This document shows positions 8,827 through 19,091 of a DNA stretch of 64,000 bases, one piece after another; position 1 is the stretch's first letter, and each line of letters starts with the position of its first letter. Both the position numbers and the translations under genes were made by a program. The stretch lies in assembly GCF_000425885.1 (NCBI RefSeq), contig NZ_AUEH01000001.1:186001-250000 (forward strand). Direction: 5' to 3'. The notes under the pieces were generated by a model. That model ran no database searches. It had not been told where the DNA came from and worked only from the letters and a program-made list of their open reading frames with translations. The stretch is from Schleiferilactobacillus harbinensis DSM 16991 (lineage in GTDB: Bacteria > Bacillota > Bacilli > Lactobacillales > Lactobacillaceae).

Positions 8827-10899
8827 TTGGCTAAGAACCTCGTGATCGTTGAATCGCCTGCGAAGGCCAAAACAATTGAAAAGTATCTTGGCCGTAATTA
8901 CCGGGTCGTGGCCAGCTTAGGCCATATCCGCGACCTGCCCCGGAGTCAAATGGGGGTCGACATTGAAAACAATTACCAGCCAAAATATATATCAATTCGC
9001 GGTAAAGGCGACGTCATTAAAGATCTGAAAAAGGAAGCCAAAAAGGCGGACCATATCTACCTCGCGGCCGACCCGGATCGGGAGGGCGAAGCCATTGCCT
9101 GGCATGTTTCCCACATCCTGAATCTCGACCCGGCGGATAAGAACCGGGTCGTATTCAACGAAATCACGAAAGATACCGTGAAAAATGCCTTCAAGGACCC
9201 CCGCAGTATTGACATGAAATTGGTTGATGCCCAGCAGGCCCGGCGGGTATTGGATCGGCTCGTGGGCTACTCCATTTCACCGATTCTTTGGAAAAAAGTT
9301 AAAAAGGGTCTCAGTGCCGGCCGGGTCCAATCCATCGCACTGAAGCTGGTGATCGATCGGGAAAATGCAATCAAGGCCTTTGTGCCGGAAGAGTATTGGA
9401 CGATCGATGCCGAAATGGCCAAGGGCAAGGAAACGTTCGCGGCCAGTTTTTATGGTGAAAAAGGGCGGAAAAAAGCCCTCAAGAACAATGCGGATGTCCA
9501 AAAAGTGTTAGGCAAGGTCGATAAGAAAAAGCCCTTCGCCGTCACAAAAGTTGTGAAGCGGGAACGCAAACGATTCCCCGCCGCGCCGTTCACCACCAGC
9601 TCCTTGCAGCAGGAGGCCAACCGGCGCTTGAATTACAAGACCCGGAAGACCATGATGATCGCCCAGCAGCTGTACGAAGGCATCAATCTCGGCGGCAAAG
9701 AGGGTACGACTGGGCTGATCACGTATATGCGGACTGACTCCACCCGAATCGCCTCAATCGCTAAACACGAAGCCGCCGGTTTCATCCATGACACCTATGG
9801 CGCCGAGTATGCTGCGGTGAAGGTCCAGCAAAAGAAGAACCAGGAATTTGCCCAGGATGCCCATGAAGCCATTCGGCCCACCAGTACGCTGCGTACACCG
9901 AAGAGTCTGGAAAGTGTCTTGAATCGCGATCAAATGCGGTTATATAGTCTGATCTGGTCTCGGTTCGTGGCCAGCGAGATGACCCCGGCGGTCTACGACA
10001 CCATCACCGCGGACATGGTCCAAAACGACGTCCAATTCCGGGCAACCGGCTCCCGGACGAAGTTTGACGGGTTCACCAAGCTCTATACCCAGAGCGGTGA
10101 TGAGACCAAGGACAGGCTGTTACCGGAATTGAACGAAGGCGACAGCGTGACGCTGAAGAAGACTGACCCGGCTCAGCACTTTACCCAGCCGCCGGCCCGC
10201 TATACTGAAGCCAGTCTGGTCAAAGCCTTGGAAGAAAACGGTGTCGGCCGGCCCTCCACGTATTCTCCGACCATCGACACGATCCAGAAGCGGTACTACG
10301 TGAAACTCAATGGGAAGAGCTTTGAGCCCACTGAGCTGGGCGAGATCGTCAATACGCTGATTGTGGAATTCTTCCCGGATATCGTCAACGTGGACTTCAC
10401 GGCGAAACTGGAAGATGAACTGGACGAGATTGAAACCGGCTCAGAGAATTGGGTCAACGTGGTGGATCAGTATTATCAACCGTTTGCCAAGGAAATTGAT
10501 TCCGCGGAAGAAAAGATTCAAAAGGTCCAGATCAAGGATGAACCCGCCGGCTTCAACTGCGATATCTGCGGCGCGCCGATGGTCATTAAATTAGGCCGCT
10601 ACGGCAAGTTTTACGCGTGCAGCCGCTTCCCGAACTGCCGCAACACGAAACCGATCGTCAAAGAGATCGGCGTCATTTGTCCCAAGTGCGGCATTGGCCA
10701 AGTGGTGGAACGCAAGTCCAAGCGTAACCGCTTATTTTACGGCTGTTCCCGCTATCCGGATTGCGACTTTGTTTCCTGGGATAAGCCGGTCGGCCGGGAC
10801 TGCCCAGTCTGCGGCCACTTCTTAGTGGATAAGAAAGTCAAAGGCGGCCGCCAGGTGCAGTGCCCGAATGGCGATTACGATGAACCGATTCAGAAGTAA
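8827..10899 (+). CDS. topA: DNA topoisomerase I
   Basis: Type IA topoisomerase that relaxes negative supercoils. 690 residues, normal for Firmicutes. An N-terminal Toprim domain carries [14 protein letters not shown] and the acidic metal site [13 protein letters not shown]; the catalytic Tyr lies in [10 protein letters not shown] at about residue 300. Three C-terminal Cys4 zinc-ribbon repeats are seen (CDICGAPM with CSRFPNC, CPKCGIG with CSRYPDC, CPVCGHF with a final Cys). The start is a TTG, placed 8 nt after GAAGGAAG, and begins with the family N-terminus [16 protein letters not shown]. It has its own promoter and leads toward trmFO, 22 nt downstream. Confidence 0.97.
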   Translation: MAKNLVIVESPAKAKTIEKYLGRNYRVVASLGHIRDLPRSQMGVDIENNYQPKYISIRGKGDVIKDLKKEAKKADHIYLAADPDREGEAIAWHVSHILNLDPADKNRVVFNEITKDTVKNAFKDPRSIDMKLVDAQQARRVLDRLVGYSISPILWKKVKKGLSAGRVQSIALKLVIDRENAIKAFVPEEYWTIDAEMAKGKETFAASFYGEKGRKKALKNNADVQKVLGKVDKKKPFAVTKVVKRERKRFPAAPFTTSSLQQEANRRLNYKTRKTMMIAQQLYEGINLGGKEGTTGLITYMRTDSTRIASIAKHEAAGFIHDTYGAEYAAVKVQQKKNQEFAQDAHEAIRPTSTLRTPKSLESVLNRDQMRLYSLIWSRFVASEMTPAVYDTITADMVQNDVQFRATGSRTKFDGFTKLYTQSGDETKDRLLPELNEGDSVTLKKTDPAQHFTQPPARYTEASLVKALEENGVGRPSTYSPTIDTIQKRYYVKLNGKSFEPTELGEIVNTLIVEFFPDIVNVDFTAKLEDELDEIETGSENWVNVVDQYYQPFAKEIDSAEEKIQKVQIKDEPAGFNCDICGAPMVIKLGRYGKFYACSRFPNCRNTKPIVKEIGVICPKCGIGQVVERKSKRNRLFYGCSRYPDCDFVSWDKPVGRDCPVCGHFLVDKKVKGGRQVQCPNGDYDEPIQK

Positions 10900-10921
10900 C
10901 TAACTAATTGAGGTGTTGGCG

Positions 10922-12241
10922 ATGACCATGTCTGTTAATGTGATCGGGGCCGGTTTGGCCGGTTCCGAAGCCGCTTGGCAAATTGCGAAGCGGGGCGTTC
11001 CTGTCAATTTATACGAAATGCGGCCGGTGAAAAACACACCGGCCCACCATACGAATCAATTTGCGGAACTGGTGTGTACGAACTCCTTGCGGGCTAACGG
11101 TTTAAGTAATGCCGTGGGGCTGCTGAAGGAAGAAATGCGCCGGACCGACTCGCTGATCATGCGCGCAGCGGATGCCCATGCCGTACCGGCTGGCGGCGCC
11201 CTGGCCGTTGATCGCGGCCCGTTCTCCCAAGCGGTGACAGATGCCTTGACTAACCTGCCCGACGTCACCATTCACCGGGAAGAACTCACGGGATTTCCAG
11301 AGGGCATCACGGTGGTGGCCACCGGTCCGCTGACGTCACCGGGCCTGGCCCAGGCCATCAAGGACCTGAACGGCGATGACGGTTTGTATTTCTACGACGC
11401 TGCTGCGCCGATTCTGGATGAAGCCTCCATCGATATGACCAAGGTCTACCGCAAGTCCCGTTACGACAAGGGCACCGCGGATTATCTGAATTGCCCGATG
11501 ACCGAAGAAGAATTTCATGATTTCTACGAAGCCCTGATCCACGCCGAGGTGGCGGAGAGTCATGACTTTGAGAAAGAAAAGTTCTTTGATGGCTGCATGC
11601 CCATCGAAGTGATGGCCAAGCGCGGCGAGCGGACCATGCTGTTTGGGCCGCTCAAACCGGTCGGTCTGGAAGATCCCCGCACTGGTAAGCGGCCCTATGC
11701 GGTGGTGCAGCTGCGCCAGGATAACGCCGTGGGCAGCTTGTATAACATTGTTGGCTTCCAAACCCATCTGAAGTGGGGCGAGCAAAAGCGCGTCTTCAGT
11801 ATGATCCCCGGCTTAGAGCACGTGGCCATCGTCCGCTACGGTGTGATGCACCGCAACACGTTCATGAACGCGCCGCTGGTGCTGGCACCAACCTATGAAT
11901 CCTTGAAGCAGCCGCACCTGTTCTTCGCCGGCCAAATGACCGGTGTAGAAGGGTATGTGGAAAGTGCTGCGTCCGGTATGGTCGCCGGGATCAACGCTGC
12001 CCGCACGGCCCAAGGCTTAGAGCCGATCATCTTCCCGGAGGATACCGAAGTTGGGGCGATGGCCCACTACATCACCCATGCTGACCCCAAGCATTTCCAA
12101 CCGATGAATGCGAACTACGGTATCATGCCGAAGCTGGATCATAAGGTACGGGATAAAAAGACCCGTAATCTGGAACTTGCCGACCGGGCGTTAGCAGCCT
12201 TGGCGGATTTCCAACACGTCATGACGGAACAACCGGCTTAA
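10922..12241 (+). CDS. trmFO: Folate-dependent tRNA (m5U54) methyltransferase TrmFO
   Basis: Flavoprotein that makes ribothymidine at position 54 of tRNA using methylene-tetrahydrofolate and reduced flavin. About 439 residues, usual size. The N-terminal FAD site [14 protein letters not shown] and the conserved [14 protein letters not shown] with the active-site Cys are clear, as is [14 protein letters not shown] near the C-terminus. ATG 10922 lies 6 nt after GAGGTG; GTG 10913 is too close to the same site and ATG 10928 is a further alternative. It lies between topA and xerC, the standard Firmicutes order, and is followed by a strong terminator. Confidence 0.96.
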   Translation: MTMSVNVIGAGLAGSEAAWQIAKRGVPVNLYEMRPVKNTPAHHTNQFAELVCTNSLRANGLSNAVGLLKEEMRRTDSLIMRAADAHAVPAGGALAVDRGPFSQAVTDALTNLPDVTIHREELTGFPEGITVVATGPLTSPGLAQAIKDLNGDDGLYFYDAAAPILDEASIDMTKVYRKSRYDKGTADYLNCPMTEEEFHDFYEALIHAEVAESHDFEKEKFFDGCMPIEVMAKRGERTMLFGPLKPVGLEDPRTGKRPYAVVQLRQDNAVGSLYNIVGFQTHLKWGEQKRVFSMIPGLEHVAIVRYGVMHRNTFMNAPLVLAPTYESLKQPHLFFAGQMTGVEGYVESAASGMVAGINAARTAQGLEPIIFPEDTEVGAMAHYITHADPKHFQPMNANYGIMPKLDHKVRDKKTRNLELADRALAALADFQHVMTEQPA

Positions 12242-12250
12242 CCAAAAATA

Positions 12251-12271
12251 CCGCCTTTGGGCGGTTTTTTT
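12251..12271 (+). terminator. Rho-independent terminator after trmFO
   Basis: CCGCC-TTTG-GGCGG stem followed by seven T residues, 10 nt after the trmFO stop. Confidence 0.9.
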
Positions 12272-12347
12272 GACCCCAGGGTTCGCACAATGACAGCGTT
12301 TTTGTTACGATAGAGGAGAATGTTTTTCACGAAAGAGGCGGCAGCAG

Positions 12348-13295
12348 ATGAGTCAAACCCAGGATTGGGTCACCCAATATTTAGACTATTTACGCGGCGT
12401 CCGCCGGTATTCAGAACACACCGTGGCCGCCTACGACCGGGACTTGCATACGTTTGTCCAATATTTGACCGACAATGGCGGGTTCAATGGCTTTGACCAG
12501 ATCGCTCAGATCGACGTGGACGTGTATTTAAGCCACCTCGGGGACCATTATCGGCCCCGGACGATCGAACGGCGGATTTCTTCCCTGCGCAGTTTCTACC
12601 GCTTCCTGATTCGGGAACACTACGTGGCGGATAATCCCTTCGCCGATGTTCGGCTGACGAATCGGCACCATCAATTGCCGAAATTCTTCTATCCCAAAGA
12701 AGTGGCTGCTCTGTTCCAAGGCGCAGCCGGAAATACGCCTTTAGACCAACGTAATGTCGCGCTGCTTGCGGTATTATATGCCACAGGGATGCGGGTCAGC
12801 GAGTTGACTGATCTGACGCTGGGTCAGTTGGACTTCTCGCTGGGCGTGGTCTTGATCCACGGGAAAGGCCAAAAGGACCGTTATGTCCCCTTTGATCAGG
12901 AGACGAAGCAGCATTTGCAGACGTACCTGACCAAAGCCCGACCGGAATTACTGGCGAAGCGCAAGGCAGCGGCCACGACGGACAAGGTCTTCTTGAACGA
13001 CCGGGGCGCGCCAGTGACCAGCCGCGGGGTCGAGTATATTTTGGATCAAGTGATCCAAAAGACCAGCCTCACCGCCAAGATCCATCCCCATATGCTGCGG
13101 CACACGTTTGCCACCGAGATGCTGAACAACGGGGCTGACCTGCGCAGCGTCCAAGAGTTGTTGGGCCATGCGTCATTATCGACGACGCAGATCTATACCC
13201 ACGTCACCATGGCCCATCTCCAGGATCAATACCGTAAATTTTTCCCGCGGGCGACTGGCACTGACCAGCCGGGTCCGCATGATAAAGGAGTTTAA
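12348..13295 (+). CDS. xerC: Tyrosine recombinase XerC
   Basis: Site-specific recombinase that, with XerD, resolves chromosome dimers at dif. About 315 residues: N-terminal SAM-like core-binding domain (1-95) and C-terminal catalytic domain. All active-site residues are present: Arg149 in ATGMRVSEL, Lys in HGKGQKDRYVP, His248 and Arg251 in HMLRHTFATEML, His274 in LLGHASLST and nucleophile Tyr283 in TQIYTHV. Position directly before hslVU is that of B. subtilis codV/xerC. The ribosome-binding site is GAAAGAGG. The window also contains a dif site at 41910-41937, its likely target. The terminator upstream implies its own promoter, not clearly visible. Confidence 0.95.
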   Translation: MSQTQDWVTQYLDYLRGVRRYSEHTVAAYDRDLHTFVQYLTDNGGFNGFDQIAQIDVDVYLSHLGDHYRPRTIERRISSLRSFYRFLIREHYVADNPFADVRLTNRHHQLPKFFYPKEVAALFQGAAGNTPLDQRNVALLAVLYATGMRVSELTDLTLGQLDFSLGVVLIHGKGQKDRYVPFDQETKQHLQTYLTKARPELLAKRKAAATTDKVFLNDRGAPVTSRGVEYILDQVIQKTSLTAKIHPHMLRHTFATEMLNNGADLRSVQELLGHASLSTTQIYTHVTMAHLQDQYRKFFPRATGTDQPGPHDKGV

Positions 13296-13301
13296 TCGAT
13301 T

Positions 13302-13826
13302 ATGACAACAATTGTTGCAGTGAAACATGCCGGCCACACCGCCATTGCCGGTGACGGCCAAGTCACGTTAGGCGAAAAATACATTATGAAGGGCACTGCC
13401 CAGAAGGTCCGCTCAATTTACCATGATTCCGTGGTGATCGGCTTTGCCGGCGGGGTCGCGGATGCCTTCACGCTGCAGGACTGGTTAGAAAAGAAGCTGG
13501 AAAGTTACTCTGGCGATCTGCGCCGAGCCGCCGTGGAATTGGCTCAGGATTGGCGCAAGGATCCCACCCTGCAAAAGCTGGAAGCAATGCTGATCGCCAT
13601 GGATAAGGATAATTTACTGGTGATCAGCGGCAGCGGGGAAGTGATCGACCCCGATGACGACGTGGTGGCCATCGGCAGCGGCGGCAACTTTGCCCAAGCG
13701 GCCGCCATCGCCATGAACGAGCACGCGGCCGACATGACTGCGGAAGACATCGCCAAGGCGGCGGTGAATATCGCGGCCAACATTGATGTGTATACGAACC
13801 ATAACGTGATTGCTAAGTCGTTTTAG
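13302..13826 (+). CDS. hslV: ATP-dependent protease peptidase subunit HslV (ClpQ)
   Basis: Proteolytic core of the HslUV (ClpQY) protease. 174 residues, normal size. The mature N-terminus after Met removal starts with Thr-Thr (TTIVAVKHAG), so the catalytic nucleophile is Thr; GDGQVTLG, MKGTAQKVR, GFAGGVADAFTL and AIGSGGNFAQAAA are family signatures. The ribosome-binding site AAAGGAG is inside the end of xerC, 6 nt separate the genes, and hslU follows 18 nt later, so xerC-hslV-hslU form an operon. Confidence 0.96.
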   Translation: MTTIVAVKHAGHTAIAGDGQVTLGEKYIMKGTAQKVRSIYHDSVVIGFAGGVADAFTLQDWLEKKLESYSGDLRRAAVELAQDWRKDPTLQKLEAMLIAMDKDNLLVISGSGEVIDPDDDVVAIGSGGNFAQAAAIAMNEHAADMTAEDIAKAAVNIAANIDVYTNHNVIAKSF

Positions 13827-13844
13827 GAATGAGGCGGATACGAT

Positions 13845-15248
13845 ATGTTAGAAATGACCAAAACCCCGCAACAAATTGTTAAAGATCTGGACGAATACGT
13901 TATCGGTCAAGACGAGGCCAAACGGGCCGTCGCCGTGGCTTTGTACAACCGTTACCGCCGCTTGCGCCTGCCTGAAAAAATGCAGGCCGACATCACCCCG
14001 AAAAATCTGATGATGATCGGGCCCACTGGGGTCGGGAAAACTGAAATTGCCCGGCGGCTGGCGAAAATCGTTTCTGCTCCGTTCGTGAAGGTGGAGGCAA
14101 CGAAGTTCACCGAAGTCGGCTATGTCGGCCGGGATGTGGAACAAATGGTCCGCGATCTGGTAGACGTCAGCGTGCACATGGTGGAAGAAGAATATTACAG
14201 CCGGGTGCGGGGCCGAGCGTCCCAGGAGGCCGACAAGAAACTGGTGCGGCTGCTGGTGCCGGGGATCAAGCACGAAAAACGGCAAATGACTATGCAAGAC
14301 ATGATGGCCGCACTCACCGGCAACGGCAATCAAAACCAGAATAATGACGAGGACAGTGAAGAAGTCACCGATGCGGTCCGGGATCAGCGCCTGAGCGTCA
14401 AGGAGCAATTGAGCAAGGGCCTGTTGGAAGATCGGGAAGTCACCATCCAAATGGATGAACAAAAACCCATGGGCGGTGGCGGCGACATGATGGGCCAAAT
14501 GGGTATCGACATGGGCGACATGCTGGGCAATCTCTTGCCTAAGAAGCAGGTCAGCCGGACCATGTCGGTCAAAGAGGCCCGGGAAGTCTTGATTCGTCAG
14601 GAATCCAGCAAACTTGTCAACCACGACGATATTTATTCCGATGCCATCAAGCGGGCAGAAAATACTGGGATTATTTTCATCGATGAGTTTGATAAAATTG
14701 CTGCCGGCAACAAGCGCACCTCTGGGGAAGTATCCCGGGAAGGTGTCCAGCGGGATATCCTGCCCATCGTTGAAGGCTCGCAGGTGAACACCAAGTATGG
14801 GATGATCAGCACCGACCATATTCTGTTCATTGCCTCTGGCGCTTTTGCGGACACCAAGCCCAGCGACCTGATCGCTGAATTGCAGGGCCGTTTTCCGATT
14901 CGGGTGGAACTGGATGATTTGTCCAAGGAAGACTTTGTCCGGATCCTGACCGAACCCAACAATTCACTGATCAAGCAGTATATTGCCCTGATCGGCGTGG
15001 ATGACGTCCACCTGACCTTCACCAAAGAAGCTATCGACCGCATCGCCCAGATTGCTTATAATGTGAATCATACGGTAGAAAATATCGGCGCCCGGCGCTT
15101 GGCCACGATTCTGGAGAAGCTGCTGGAGGAAGTCTCTTTCTCCGCGCCGGACATGGCTATGGGGGATATCACCATTACAGAACAATACGTCAATGATCGG
15201 ATCGGCAAGATCACGGCGGATAAAGACCTGACCCAGTTCATTCTGTAA
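13845..15248 (+). CDS. hslU: ATP-dependent protease ATPase subunit HslU (ClpY)
   Basis: AAA+ unfoldase that feeds proteins to HslV. 467 residues. N-terminal TPQQIVKDLDEYVIGQDEAKRA is the family signature, followed by Walker A GPTGVGKTE, the pore-loop motif GYVGRDVE, the intermediate I domain (about 110-240, with a Gln/Asn-rich and a Gly/Met-rich stretch), Walker B FIDEFDKIA and sensor regions. The C-terminus DLTQFIL matches the tail that docks into HslV. Same operon as xerC-hslV. Confidence 0.97.
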   Translation: MLEMTKTPQQIVKDLDEYVIGQDEAKRAVAVALYNRYRRLRLPEKMQADITPKNLMMIGPTGVGKTEIARRLAKIVSAPFVKVEATKFTEVGYVGRDVEQMVRDLVDVSVHMVEEEYYSRVRGRASQEADKKLVRLLVPGIKHEKRQMTMQDMMAALTGNGNQNQNNDEDSEEVTDAVRDQRLSVKEQLSKGLLEDREVTIQMDEQKPMGGGGDMMGQMGIDMGDMLGNLLPKKQVSRTMSVKEAREVLIRQESSKLVNHDDIYSDAIKRAENTGIIFIDEFDKIAAGNKRTSGEVSREGVQRDILPIVEGSQVNTKYGMISTDHILFIASGAFADTKPSDLIAELQGRFPIRVELDDLSKEDFVRILTEPNNSLIKQYIALIGVDDVHLTFTKEAIDRIAQIAYNVNHTVENIGARRLATILEKLLEEVSFSAPDMAMGDITITEQYVNDRIGKITADKDLTQFIL

Positions 15249-15293
15249 CGGGCGCGGCCAATAATTAAAAAAGCAGGAAGGGAACGATTCGGT

Positions 15294-16166
15294 ATGCAAC
15301 AAATTCAAAACGACTTTTTAACCGTGCAAATCAGTGAACACGGGGCCGAGCTCCAATCGATCCACGACATCAACACCAATACGGAGCGTCTCTGGCAAGG
15401 AGATCCGGCGGTTTGGGGCCGGCGGGCGCCAGTCCTGTTCCCCATCGTGGGGATGCTCCACAATGATACGTATACGTATCAAGGAAAGAGCTATCACCTG
15501 GGCCGCCACGGTTTTGCCCGGGACCGGGACTTCACGGTGATCCGGAAAACGGATGACGAGATCGTTTTTGAATTGACCGATGATGCTGAATCGCACAAGG
15601 TTTATCCCTTCGCGTTTCAATTGCGTATTCGTTATGCGCTCTTAGGCAATTTGTTAAAGGTCCGCTACTACGTGACTAATCCCAGCGCGGATAAGCCGTT
15701 ATGGTTCTCTGTAGGCGGACACCCGGCGTTCAATACTGGCGCCGACCCGGCCGGGGGGCAAAACTATCTGCGCTTTGCTCCCAAGAAGAGTCGAATCACG
15801 ATCCCGCTGGGCGCCAACGGGGAATCGGACTTTGAGCACCGTACCCTGGCGCCGACGGATGTGGATCTGGCCATCACTCCCGAGCTTTTCGCCAAGGATG
15901 CCCTGATCTACGAACTAGCCGGCGAGAATACCCTTAGCCTGCGTCAGGAAGACTCTGATCACCGAGTGGAACTGACCGTCAAGGACGCGCCGTACATCGG
16001 CGTCTGGTCCCAATATCCCAAGACCGGTCCGTTTGTGGCCCTGGAGCCTTGGTGGGGGATTGCTGATTCCGTCGGGACCGATGGCGAGCTGACCCATAAG
16101 GTGGGTATGCATCAATTGGCCCCGGGTGAACAGTTCACGGCGAAGTATCGCATCGGGATTTTCTGA
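15294..16166 (+). CDS. Aldose 1-epimerase family protein (LacX-like)
   Basis: About 290 residues of the galactose mutarotase-like fold: GAELQSIHD, WGRRAPVLFPIVGML, the HLGRHGFARDRDF motif with conserved His, VGGHPAFN with the second catalytic-type His, and EPWWGIADS near the end. It belongs to the LacX-like branch, whose substrate (a hexose or hexose-6-phosphate) is not certain. A ribosome-binding site AGGAAGGGA precedes the ATG. It ends at a bidirectional terminator shared with the convergent plsY. Confidence 0.9.
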   Translation: MQQIQNDFLTVQISEHGAELQSIHDINTNTERLWQGDPAVWGRRAPVLFPIVGMLHNDTYTYQGKSYHLGRHGFARDRDFTVIRKTDDEIVFELTDDAESHKVYPFAFQLRIRYALLGNLLKVRYYVTNPSADKPLWFSVGGHPAFNTGADPAGGQNYLRFAPKKSRITIPLGANGESDFEHRTLAPTDVDLAITPELFAKDALIYELAGENTLSLRQEDSDHRVELTVKDAPYIGVWSQYPKTGPFVALEPWWGIADSVGTDGELTHKVGMHQLAPGEQFTAKYRIGIF

Positions 16167-16186
16167 TTTTTTCTTAAATCAAAAAG

Positions 16187-16220
16187 CAGCGTCCATTTCT
16201 CCGCGGAGTCATGGACGCTG
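16187..16220. terminator. Bidirectional terminator between epimerase-like gene and plsY
   Basis: 10-bp perfect stem CAGCGTCCAT/ATGGACGCTG with a 14-nt loop. The minus-strand side is followed by TTTTT; the plus side by GTTTC only, so termination is probably stronger for plsY. Confidence 0.75.
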
Positions 16221-16226
16221 TTTCGT

Positions 16227-16853
16227 TCACTTTTGTTTTTTCTGCCGCAAGCGGTAAACCAGACCGAAAGGTACAAGGTTCTCGGTACCGTTAAAGATGC
16301 GCCTGAAATTACTGCGGTGCCGGATCAGCACGAACACGGTGACCGCGGCGATGATCAAGCTGAGGACCCAATCGTGGTAAAAGTACGACAGGAGCAGGAC
16401 CAGGATGCAGCCCAGCGTGCTGGCCACGCTGACCATGCTGGAGACAGTGACAATGAGCAGAAAGATCGCTGCGGCAATGAGGAAGAATTCTGGATTGTAA
16501 GCCAGCAGGATGCCGGCGCTGGTGGCGACGGACTTACCGCCGTGGAAGCGAATATAAATGGAGAAGGAATGGCCCAGCACGGCCCCCAGCCCGATCAGCA
16601 AGATCAAGTGGCGGTCGCTGTATCCGCACCAGAGGGGCAGCGACGCGGCCAGCGCCCCTTTGAGCACGTCCAAGACTAAGACGACGGTACCGGCTCGCGG
16701 GCCCAGGACCCGATAAGCGTTAGTGGTGCCGATGTTGCCGCTGCCGTATTGGCGGACATCTTTATGGTAGAAAGATTGACCAATGATCAATGCCGTGGGG
16801 ATGGAACCGATCAGATACGCTGCAAGAAACAGAATAATCAATTTGTAATCCAC
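16227..16853 (-). CDS. plsY: Acyl-phosphate:glycerol-3-phosphate acyltransferase PlsY
   Basis: Integral membrane enzyme that acylates glycerol-3-phosphate at position 1, the first step of phospholipid synthesis in Firmicutes. 208 residues, five or so transmembrane helices. Loop motifs are clear: GSIPTA, GSGNIGTTNAYRVLG, LDVLKGALA, HSFSIYIRFHGGKSVATSAG. The start is a GTG with GGAGGG 10 nt upstream. It is divergent from parE, the common lactobacillar arrangement. Confidence 0.96.
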   Translation of the reverse strand: MDYKLIILFLAAYLIGSIPTALIIGQSFYHKDVRQYGSGNIGTTNAYRVLGPRAGTVVLVLDVLKGALAASLPLWCGYSDRHLILLIGLGAVLGHSFSIYIRFHGGKSVATSAGILLAYNPEFFLIAAAIFLLIVTVSSMVSVASTLGCILVLLLSYFYHDWVLSLIIAAVTVFVLIRHRSNFRRIFNGTENLVPFGLVYRLRQKKQK

Positions 16854-16929
16854 GAGTTTTGGACCCTCCGTTAATGACTAATACCGGTATTTTACCACAT
16901 CTGACCCAATCCTCGTTTGCGGCTCAGAC

Positions 16930-16958
16930 TTGCCAGAACGGTGGTTAGTAGCTTAATA
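16930..16958 (+). promoter_or_regulatory. Probable parE-parC promoter
   Basis: TTGCCA (16930-16935), 17-bp spacer, TTAATA (16953-16958; TAATAT one base further also fits), 75 nt before the parE start in the gap divergent from plsY. Confidence 0.6.
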
Positions 16959-17033
16959 TGGAAAATGTGAGTTAATTCGGAACATACATTCGTGCCGCTT
17001 CGGCGGCCACAATGAGTAAAGGAGTTCGTCAAT

Positions 17034-19061
17034 ATGCCGCAATCAGCGTCAGATTACAATGATTCATCCATTCAGGTGCTGCACGGTCTTGAAGCCGTCC
17101 GCAAGCGTCCCGGGATGTATATTGGGTCCACCGACAGCCACGGCTTGCACCACCTTGTTTACGAAATCGTCGACAACGCGGTGGATGAAGCATTGGCTGG
17201 TTTCGGTAAAGATATCAACGTTCAGATCCTGCCGGACGGCGGGATCTCTGTTCAGGATCATGGCCGGGGCATGCCCACGGGGATGCATCCGTCCGGCAAA
17301 CCAACGATCGAAGTGATCCTGACCGTCCTCCACGCCGGCGGCAAGTTCACCCAGAATACGTATAAAACCTCCGGTGGCCTGCACGGCGTCGGCGCCTCTG
17401 TCGTCAATGCCCTGAGCACTAAACTGACCGTGCGAGTGGTCCGGGACGGCAAGGCCTATTATGAAGAATTCAAGGATGGCGGCCATCCTGTCGGTACGCT
17501 GAAGATGGTCGGCCGGGTCAAGGAGCCTAACGGCACTACGATTCAGTTTTGGCCGGACAAGTCAGTGTTCACCACGACGAAGTTCAACTATGACACACTG
17601 GCGGAACGTCTGCGTGAGTCGGCTTTCCTGCTTAAGGGCATCAGCATTTCCTTAACCGATGAACGGCCGGGGCAGGAACAGCAGGATGTCTTCAAGTACG
17701 ATGACGGAATCAAGTCCTTCGTGAAATACTTAAACGAAGATAAGGACACGATGGGCGACATCATGGACTTCACCGGCAAGGATAAGGGCATCGAAGTGGA
17801 GTTTGCCGGCCAATATAACGACGGTTACAGTGAAAACATCATTTCCTTCGTTAACAACGTCCGCACTGGCGACGGCGGTTCCCATGAAGTCGGGTTGAAG
17901 GGCGGCTACACCAAGGCCTTCAACGATTACGCCCATAAGGTCAACCTGCTCAAGGAGCGGGATAAGAATCTGGAAGGCTCCGACGTTCGGGAGGGCCTAA
18001 GCGGTGTTTTGTCCGTCCGTATCCCGGAAGAATTGCTGCAATTCGAGGGTCAGACTAAGGGCAAACTGGGTACGCCGGAGGCGCGGCCGGTGGTCGAAAA
18101 CGTGATCTATGAACAGCTCAGTTTCTATCTGCTGGAAAACGGCGAATTTGCCCAGGAGCTGGTACGCAAGGCACTGAAAGCCCGGGATGCCCGGGAAGCA
18201 GCCCGCAAAGCCCGGACCGATATGCGCAACGGTAAGAAGCGCAAAAAGACCGAGGGTATTCTGTCTGGTAAGTTGACCCCGGCGCAATCGAAGAACGCCA
18301 AGAAAAACGAACTGTATCTGGTCGAGGGGGATTCAGCCGGCGGGTCGGCGAAACAGGGCCGCGACCGGCGGTTCCAGGCAATTTTGCCCTTGCGGGGCAA
18401 GGTGCTCAACACCCAGAAGGCCAAACTGGCGGATATTTTCAAAAACGAAGAAATCAACACCATGATCTACACGATCGGCGCCGGGGTGGGTCCGGAATTC
18501 AACATTAAGGACAGCAACTACGATAAGATCATTATCATGACCGATGCGGATACCGATGGCGCCCACATTCAGATCCTGCTACTGACCTTCTTTTATCGTT
18601 ACATGCGGCCGCTGATCGATGCCGGCAAGATCTACATTGCGCTGCCGCCCCTGTATAAGTTGCAAAAGGGCAGCGGAGCCAAGACACGGATCGAATACGC
18701 CTGGACTGAACATGAATTGACCGATGACATCCAAAAGATGGGCAAGGGCTACAGTTTGCAACGGTTCAAAGGATTAGGCGAAATGAACGCTGACCAGTTA
18801 TGGGAAACGACGATGAATCCCGAGACCCGCACCTTGATTCGGGTAAAGATCACCGACGCAGCTTTGGCCGAACGGCGGGTGACTACTCTGATGGGCGATC
18901 GGGTCGAACCCCGGCGCCAATGGATCGAACGCAATGTCCGCTTCAACATGGCCGACGAAGGCAGTCTGCTGGACAACACGGTCATGGACGGTGAAGAAGC
19001 AGTTGCCCACGAAAAGGAAGACGAGAAGATTTTAACCGCGCTCAAGGAGCATCACGCGTAA
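17034..19061 (+). CDS. parE: DNA topoisomerase IV subunit B
   Basis: ATPase subunit of topoisomerase IV, which decatenates daughter chromosomes. 675 residues. GHKL ATPase motifs: EIVDNAVDEALAG, DHGRGMPTGMH, KTSGGLHGVGASVVNALS; Toprim domain: LVEGDSAGGSAKQGRDR, TDADTDGAHIQ. The short ParE type is indicated by parC following directly and by similarity to B. subtilis ParE rather than GyrB along the whole length. AAAGGAG precedes the ATG. Placement of the decatenase genes 20 kb from the dif site is a notable coincidence, not proof of linkage. Confidence 0.97.
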   Translation: MPQSASDYNDSSIQVLHGLEAVRKRPGMYIGSTDSHGLHHLVYEIVDNAVDEALAGFGKDINVQILPDGGISVQDHGRGMPTGMHPSGKPTIEVILTVLHAGGKFTQNTYKTSGGLHGVGASVVNALSTKLTVRVVRDGKAYYEEFKDGGHPVGTLKMVGRVKEPNGTTIQFWPDKSVFTTTKFNYDTLAERLRESAFLLKGISISLTDERPGQEQQDVFKYDDGIKSFVKYLNEDKDTMGDIMDFTGKDKGIEVEFAGQYNDGYSENIISFVNNVRTGDGGSHEVGLKGGYTKAFNDYAHKVNLLKERDKNLEGSDVREGLSGVLSVRIPEELLQFEGQTKGKLGTPEARPVVENVIYEQLSFYLLENGEFAQELVRKALKARDAREAARKARTDMRNGKKRKKTEGILSGKLTPAQSKNAKKNELYLVEGDSAGGSAKQGRDRRFQAILPLRGKVLNTQKAKLADIFKNEEINTMIYTIGAGVGPEFNIKDSNYDKIIIMTDADTDGAHIQILLLTFFYRYMRPLIDAGKIYIALPPLYKLQKGSGAKTRIEYAWTEHELTDDIQKMGKGYSLQRFKGLGEMNADQLWETTMNPETRTLIRVKITDAALAERRVTTLMGDRVEPRRQWIERNVRFNMADEGSLLDNTVMDGEEAVAHEKEDEKILTALKEHHA

Positions 19062-19091
19062 TGATACTGACACGGAAAGGAAACGAGTAAC

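Noticed and set aside
13848-14819. 323-codon antisense frame over hslU
   Set aside because: Shadow of a conserved gene; composition is His-rich and low-plausibility.
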